Source of the DNA: Ophiura sarsii
Taxonomy: Eukaryota > Echinodermata > Ophiuroidea > Amphilepidida > Ophiuridae
NCBI GenBank assembly: GCA_035610835.1
Contig: CM069447.1
Span: 58,535,048 to 58,599,047, forward strand
Direction: 5' to 3'
DNA: 64,000 bases
The position numbers were made by a program, and so were the translations under genes. The notes under the pieces are model-generated. The model did not search any database, had not been told where the DNA came from, and saw nothing but the letters and a program-made list of their open reading frames with translations. The stretch's first letter is position 1. Every line of letters starts with the position of its first letter. Positions 58,201 to 64,000 of this stretch are shown here, piece by piece.

Positions 58201-59601
58201 TACATCCCACTATTAAAACTAAACTTTCACCATACAATTTGATTGCTATATGTCATTCTATGAGATTTGACAAGTTGTGGTGGCCATTTTGGACACGATC
58301 TTGCATAACCCCTTAGCATTATGAAAATATTGTTGGTAACATCCCGATTATGTTTTAGGATCATGATAGGACGTAAACAAGTTGGGTTTTTTTTGGGGGG
58401 GGGGGGGGGGGGTGCACACTAACCCTTTGTAGATACCCGACTAATATCTAAGACTAATCCCTCAGATCATAATCATGGCACATGTATTCAAATTGGAAAG
58501 ACAGCCCGTAGCCAAGGTGTATGGCAAGTCAAACGTGTCATAATAATGTAATCATTTGTATTTAGTTGTATTTGTAGTCTTTACATGTTTTTTAATACTA
58601 ATGTGGTTTACTTTTTCCTTATGTTGCATGTAAAGTTGATTTTTCATTTCCGTATTATTTAACTTACGGTAAGATTTATATTGATTTTTTTTTAGAAAAT
58701 AGGTAAAGACTGGCAACACTGTTTTGCTTTCCACAAACACAAATAAAATTTTGGAATGAACACCAATTGATTTACAATTAATATGTGATTACAATGAGTA
58801 CACATGACAGCATATTTGGGGTTATAAGGGTTTTTCACGTTGAAAACGTAATCTGTAATCATATTACTTTCTATGGCAACACCCGTTCAGTTAATGACTG
58901 GCAACACTGACCATTTAAAATGATCAAATTTATTATAATATCAAATTTTCTTCTAAATAACATCTCGCTGTGAATTTAAGGTTCCGGTTTCATATCATTA
59001 AACACAGCGAAACATGCGTTAGCTTTTGAAGGAATTGTGAAATTTTGTGAAAATATCTGGCAACACTGCATATTCAGGAAGTATTTTCCCCAAACTCAAA
59101 TTAACATTTTTCATAAGACTAATGTCTCATCTCAACATGACATGGTCCACGTTGAAATCGGAGCGTTACCATGTGGGTTGTAAGCTATGCAGATTTGGTA
59201 TATTTGTATACTTTGAAAAAGTTGAAAAAAACACCCCTATTTCAAATAAATGGTATGACCCATCATGATATCCCATATTTATGTCTATGCACTCATTGAA
59301 GCATCTACATATTCACCTATTCAGCTTATATAAAGAAAATATCTCATATACTTTTATCTATTAGAAATAGATGCTTACAAATTTGATAATTTGTGAGGTG
59401 AAAAAGGCAAAAATGGGGAAAATAGCCCTAAAATGGTATTTTGGCCGTTGCGCATGGAAACGAGAATTATTTTTCAAAATTAATTCCACATTTGTTAGTT
59501 TTAACTGAAGGGTCATCAAATATGAAAGTATAAAGAAATTCCATTCCGGGGCCGTGGCCAACATTTTAAAAAAATCTTCCATTTTTACAGTCCATTGTAC
59601 T
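55257..59601. repeat. ~4.3-kb imperfect palindrome with tandem repeats in both arms
   Basis: The left arm (55257-56975) and right arm (57141-59601) are inverted copies around a ~165-bp spacer. Matching points, left versus right: CAATGGACT / AGTCCATTG at the ends; TTTGAAATAGGGGTGTTTTTC at 55606 / inverted near 59230; AACGTGGACCATGTCATG at 55696 / inverted near 59137; CAGTAAACGTATCTG near the spacer / inverted near 57160. Each arm holds about four ~175-bp units with GATGGGATGTATGTGTTAGA and CCAAAATGGCC. The right arm has ~700 bp extra (58290-58990), including a run of 18 G. ORFs in the arms are shadows. Confidence 0.88.
58290..58990. other. Insertion in the right palindrome arm
   Basis: About 700 bp with no partner in the left arm. 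It contains an 18-G run (58395-58412) and two GACTGGCAACACTG blocks (58710 and 58898). No ends typical of a known transposon were seen. Confidence 0.5.
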
Positions 59602-60005
59602 ACATAATCCTACAATCTTGGAATATTCAACACATGGCTACAGATGACCTACACATGTATTCATTGTGCATGGAGGTAATTTACATTGAATCACAAAGTG
59701 TTCCCAGTTATATGAACAATTTATCGTACTTAACTATCTCTTTAATTAGGAACTATGTCATGTATAGATGATGTGACCGTTGTTTACAACAGTAGTGCTT
59801 TCAAATTTATTAGCGCCTGGTCTGAAGACATGGCTAGTGGTACTAGTCCATGAATACTGCATACGTACTATTCAAAAGCAAAATACTCATCACTTAGCGC
59901 CCATATTAAAAACACCTGCACTTATACTGCTGGGCAACCAAATTTAGTACCTGGTCTCTCATGGTGATAGGGATGCAGACAATGACTACTGCACTATTCT
60001 ACACC
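59602..60005. other. Intergenic, nothing recognised
   Basis: About 400 bp without features. Confidence 0.5.
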
Positions 60006-60009
60006 TTAA

Positions 60010-61748
60010 AGGGACATTAAGTGGTGTTGAACATTTTAAATGTTTAAAAATTTACTTCAGAATTCAAGACGAACATTAAAAATTGCCATTATTGTTGTTT
60101 CTACTAACAAAAACACAGCAAAACTTGATTAAAACAATATCATCGCTATTTATTGAAAAACGCCCTCTATGCACATTACGGTTCTGTTCCCTCTACATAC
60201 TGAGCTTTTTTTGACCACGGATATGCCATGGTATCCGTGGTTGTAAATTATGATTCCTTTCCCCATCTATTGCACACCAGCTGTTAGTGCCTACAGCGCT
60301 TTGGGTACCTGCTCTGACAACCCGGTTTTGACTAGGGTGTTTTGTAGCAAGCCCAAAGTGTTAAGTTTATCATTTGTTATGTTATAAACATTATACTTTA
60401 AACTTCAATTTGTTATAAAATTAGTGCTGATTCAGATTTTGTAAAATAAAATGTTCAAATTTCGAGAAAAATCACGATTACTATTGCTTGAGCAGGTTTT
60501 AGTTTTAAAAATGAGCCCAAAAATTAGGACATTGAATAACCCTCGTGTGGCAACACTCGAATGCCTTGGTCCAGCATGTGGGCTCCTCCTCGGATGGTGC
60601 AATGTATGTATTGCCAGCATAGTGCTATCATTTCCACCGCTATCCTAAGCATAGCTCAAGGCTCTTTAGTCTGGGTGTAACTAGAAGCCCTGTATACTAC
60701 TTTTGAAAAATGTTGCTGTGTTAAGAAATTCCATCTTTTAATTTCAATATGTCTTAAAAACTAATGCTTATATCATATTTTATAAAAACAAAAGTTCAAA
60801 TTTCGAGAAAAAAAAATCACATTATATTATCCGAAGAGCAGATTTTAGATTTAAAACTAGCCAAAATCGGGCGGAAAGTCACCACGTGTGGCAAGTCATG
60901 TGGCAAGGCTGCAGCGCCTCGGGCTTGTTTCCAGTTCCACCGCTGCCATACTCAAGGTCCTCAGCATGCGGTCAATGCTGTTAGATGGATGTAATTCTTG
61001 GGTGGAACTTACTAATACTAGCGTCATGGCCAGTTCACCCTGTCAAACTTTGGGCTCAAACCTTACAGGCAACTGGAATGTAATGAAATATGGTTCGCAT
61101 TATGTATCACGCGTACTGCAGTGGGATACTGTCGGACGTAAAATGCTCGTCCCGGCTGTACGAGCATTTTTGAATCGACGTTTTCTTGTACAAAGAGGGC
61201 TGATTTTTCTTAATCCTTATAGGTGTAGGTTCATACATGTAATACAATTATAAAAATATACTAATCCCAGTTTTTATCATAATTGAGGGCGCATCCTCCA
61301 ACACATTTCTTCTACAGAGCCTCCGCCGTTTGCCGGTGGTAACTTAGCCTGCTAAAAAGGCGGTGGTAGAAGTACTGGGCTGTTTCTACAGACGACGTAA
61401 AACACGACTAATCACTTTGTGGGGGTGTGTGCGTAGAGGAATGGCTGATTTCGAAATGACACGGATTAATTATATATAACAACACAACAAACAAATATCT
61501 TGGCAATAAACAAACAAAGCAATTTCCGGTTAGACGGCTAATCGGGCGGCGGTCTGTTTCTACAGAGCTCTGGCGGGCAATTAGCAGGCTAACCTACCAC
61601 CGCTATCCTTGATTTTATAGGATAATTTGCCCGTGGTAGATTAGCCGGCTAACGGCGTCAGGACCTGTTTCTACAGAGCTGTTAGACGTCTACCCCCCGT
61701 GATCAACCGGCTAATGACTCTCTGTAGAAACACGCTCTTAGTGTCCCT
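60010..61748. mobile_element. TTAA-flanked non-autonomous element
   Basis: AGGGACATTAAG (60010) and CTTAGTGTCCCT (ending 61748) are inverted with one difference, and TTAA lies on both sides (60006-60009, 61749-61752). Such ends fit the Kolobok/piggyBac type of TTAA target. Inside are inverted copies of the dispersed repeat of 29740-30210 (60350-60880) and a CTGTTTCTACAGAGC-type array (61300-61735). The frame at 60888-61253 shows no domain, and no transposase is present. Confidence 0.65.
61300..61735. repeat. Degenerate array around CTGTTTCTACAG
   Basis: CTGTTTCTACAGA is present at about 61381, 61552 and 61665, with TAGCCGGCTAA-like and GGTGGTAGA-like blocks between. It closes with TAGAAACACGCTCTTAG at 61725. 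A related array lies at 63480-63905. Confidence 0.6.
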
Positions 61749-61752
61749 TTAA

Positions 61753-63479
61753 GTAATGATCCATCGAGTGTAAATTTAATTTACACAGGCTGCCGGTAGG
61801 TGCGCAGGCATACCGCCGAGCATGATTTTATTTGAAAACACTTTTCAAGGGGATCCCAGGGATTCTATTATTTTAGGATAGGAAAGTCCTATTCTGACGT
61901 ACGTAGCGAAAACGGTCCCTTTGGCATATTCACATAAATTAGGGTAATCGTCCGGAATGCATCCGGGACGTTTGACGTCATTATTTGGTAGCATGGAATT
62001 GGTGGCGCTGTTTACGCGGTAGATCATAAGCTATAGGATTTCTGTGCGGTAAATTTACACACAGCTTGATACTGACACTGGAGTTGGTTATCCAACTCCA
62101 GCGGTTTTTGGATGAAATAATTTAGTTCCAACGTGTGATGAATTTTATGGGGTCATATAATCAAAATCCGTTGTTACATTCAAAGCAACGGAAATCCAAA
62201 ATTAACGGCCGTTCGTGTCCGCCATCGTCTGCTACAGTCACGCCTTATCGGTATAGCGCCACGAAGGCTATGCTGACCAAATTTTAATCTAAAAGTGGCT
62301 TCCGATCGGCAAGCTCAGTGGCACTCCCCTTGGGATCCTCATGGTCCATTTAGTGTAGTGTAAATGATAGTTACCTGTCGATTGCGCTCCAAAATCTTAC
62401 CTGTTCCCATTGGCATTGGTCATAGCAGATATCGTTCGGAGATTACGTTACACATTACACATCGAATACCAAAACATAATGTAAATTGTTGGCAGTTCCA
62501 CAAATTGACTTCATTATAATTGCAACTCGTTGCAATTTTGTGTCGTGCCCTCAAGTATATAAATGGTCAGTGTATCTGTTACATATAACAGTTAAAACAT
62601 CCTACACTTTCTACAAGCTACATTGGTATGATGTTAATATTGATCTTCTACTTATGCTACGGGTATTGCAGTAGGCTACATAAAAAGAATCCGATAGAGT
62701 CGTGAACATGATTATATCAAGTTTTATTTATAGGTGTGTATCATATTAGTGAATGCGAACCACAATATCTAGGTCTTAATCAACAGGCGTGTGATGTGAG
62801 CCTCGTATGACGTTAACCCTACTGAGTATATTATATAAGCACTATTTGCAGTCACGCTCTACTTTATTTAAAGTATGTTACATCAGTTACAAGTCACGGA
62901 AAATATATGGATGAAGTTTGGAATATGACTTATATAGCGAATTGCAAGGCGGTGTTTCAACTAAAGGTCCTCGAACTTGGCAATGACCGAAAATGTAAAT
63001 GTGAATTGGAAATAGGCATTTGTAAAAACTAACATGCAACTATCGACAGGTTGCTGAACACATTTAACAAAATATTCAAACTCATTTCCAAAGTCATCAA
63101 ACCCTGAACATTCCCCGTAAAGATAGCTATATGCATATTAAATATAATATCATAAATATACAGTCCTCATAATAGTTAACGGGTATTAAATACGCGTATT
63201 TCTCAAAACATGGTTCCAAATTAAATATATCAAATGCCAACATGTTAGATCGATGTCTCCTTCTCAATTTGAGACGTTATTCGCGAACGCTGGACCACAA
63301 ACAACAAAGGCACAGTGCAACTTTAATTGTCTCACTTAAACACACATGCTATTGTGACAGAAATGTGCATGGGCTGAATTGATCAAGTGAAGCATCCTCA
63401 ATTCTCATCTTGCTATCGACCTGTAAGTTATCGCTATCAGTTAATCAATAATATGCCTATGCTACAATGATTTTGCTAT
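61753..63479. other. Intergenic, nothing recognised
   Basis: About 1.7 kb of AT-rich sequence with small ORFs only. Confidence 0.5.
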
Positions 63480-63905
63480 ATAAAAGCAGAAACACGCTCT
63501 ATGTTTCCGTTACTGACCGATTGAAACTTAGCGTTTATTAGCGCTAACTTTTTGCAGTTGTTTAATCCCCCCTGTTTCTACTCGCGAAAAGTTACCGCTA
63601 AGTTTATCTATCCTAGTCGATGGGCCACAACATTTGACCTTTTGTAAAACAAAACAATGCCACCGCACCTGAAAAAGATTGCTTCACAATAATATGTATA
63701 GCGTGACACGGTTCACGGCGCACACCGCTAAGAATCACCTTTCTGTTTCTGCTGGGTTTATTGGCGATTATTGCTGGTTCCAAACCTGCTTTGTGAAGGT
63801 TTTTGGGATTACCAAAAAATACCGATTATTGCCCGGTTCTGCCTGTTTCTACTGGGCAAACTTAGCGTTTATTAGCGGTAACTTGCCCAGCAGAAACACG
63901 CTCAT
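63480..63905. repeat. Array related to 61300-61735
   Basis: AGCAGAAACACGCTC at 63486 and 63889, CTTAGCGTTTATTAGCG at 63528 and 63860, and CTGTTTCTACTGGGC-like blocks between. The sequences share the TAGAAACACGCTC end with the array at 61300. Confidence 0.65.
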
Positions 63906-64000
63906 AGCTCTGTTGACATCCAGTTAATCGTCACATGTTATTATCTTAAATGAATGCGAATTAGTTACGCAGGATTTTAACAAGACAATGTTTACATTGG

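Noticed and set aside
61888..62030. Possible short exon (60-aa minus-strand ORF)
   Set aside because: No recognisable domain, and splice sites cannot be assigned from sequence alone.

Overview
The window is eukaryotic, AT-rich, and dominated by repeats and transposable elements. I find no host protein-coding gene that I can support. The only long ORFs are reverse-transcriptase (RT) ORFs of non-LTR retrotransposons, and most other ORFs fall in simple repeats, palindrome arms or homopolymer runs. The mix of L2-like and CR1-group LINEs, a Penelope GIY-YIG remnant, TTAGGG repeats, tRNA-like SINE pieces and fold-back elements fits a marine invertebrate, possibly a deuterostome such as an echinoderm or hemichordate. 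That is inference; nothing here names the species.

Layout. 1-850 is a satellite with a ~180-bp unit; 1.2-1.7 kb is a second tandem array. 2.76-4.69 kb is a fold-back element whose arms are degenerate (TTTCGAG)n. 5.0-6.9 kb holds a tandem duplication, a ~68-bp minisatellite and a GATTGA/TCAATC array. 8.04-11.6 kb is a nearly complete but broken CR1-group LINE on the minus strand (PHD-like finger, endonuclease, RT). 15.2-16.6 kb is a TIR element holding a tRNA-like sequence. 19.3-21.0 kb is a 5'-truncated L2-like LINE with an open RT frame. 22.3-22.7 kb has a CCAATATTGG-rich array and a 27-nt U2 snRNA 5'-end fragment. 27.1-27.4 kb has two tRNA-like SINE heads. 27.75-34.2 kb is an array of ~0.5-0.6-kb diverged repeats interrupted by at least two insertions.

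34.4 kb is an RT C-terminal fragment. 36.1-37.4 kb is a fold-back element with ~15-bp repeat arms (CCATTTCGTCCTTT). 37.6-40.6 kb is a young, 5'-truncated CR1-group LINE with an intact 720-aa frame, flanked by identical 244-bp direct repeats. 42.1-48.9 kb contains segmental direct repeats, a third inverted short-motif array, an assembly gap, and a 2.5-kb element with a 5-bp TSD that carries a minisatellite and a nested hAT-like insertion. 50.1 kb is a TTAA-flanked MITE; 51.1-51.4 kb is a Penelope-like GIY-YIG remnant; 52.0-52.4 kb is a TIR element carrying telomere-like repeats. 53.0-53.5 kb is a satellite related to the one at position 1. 55.3-59.6 kb is a ~4.3-kb imperfect palindrome, and 60.0-61.75 kb is a TTAA-flanked element.

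The main theme is inverted structures at every scale, from 17-bp arms to 2-kb arms. In several, the arms are arrays of a short degenerate motif, and each element uses a different motif. This resembles the fold-back (FB/TU) class of transposons, known from Drosophila and sea urchin.
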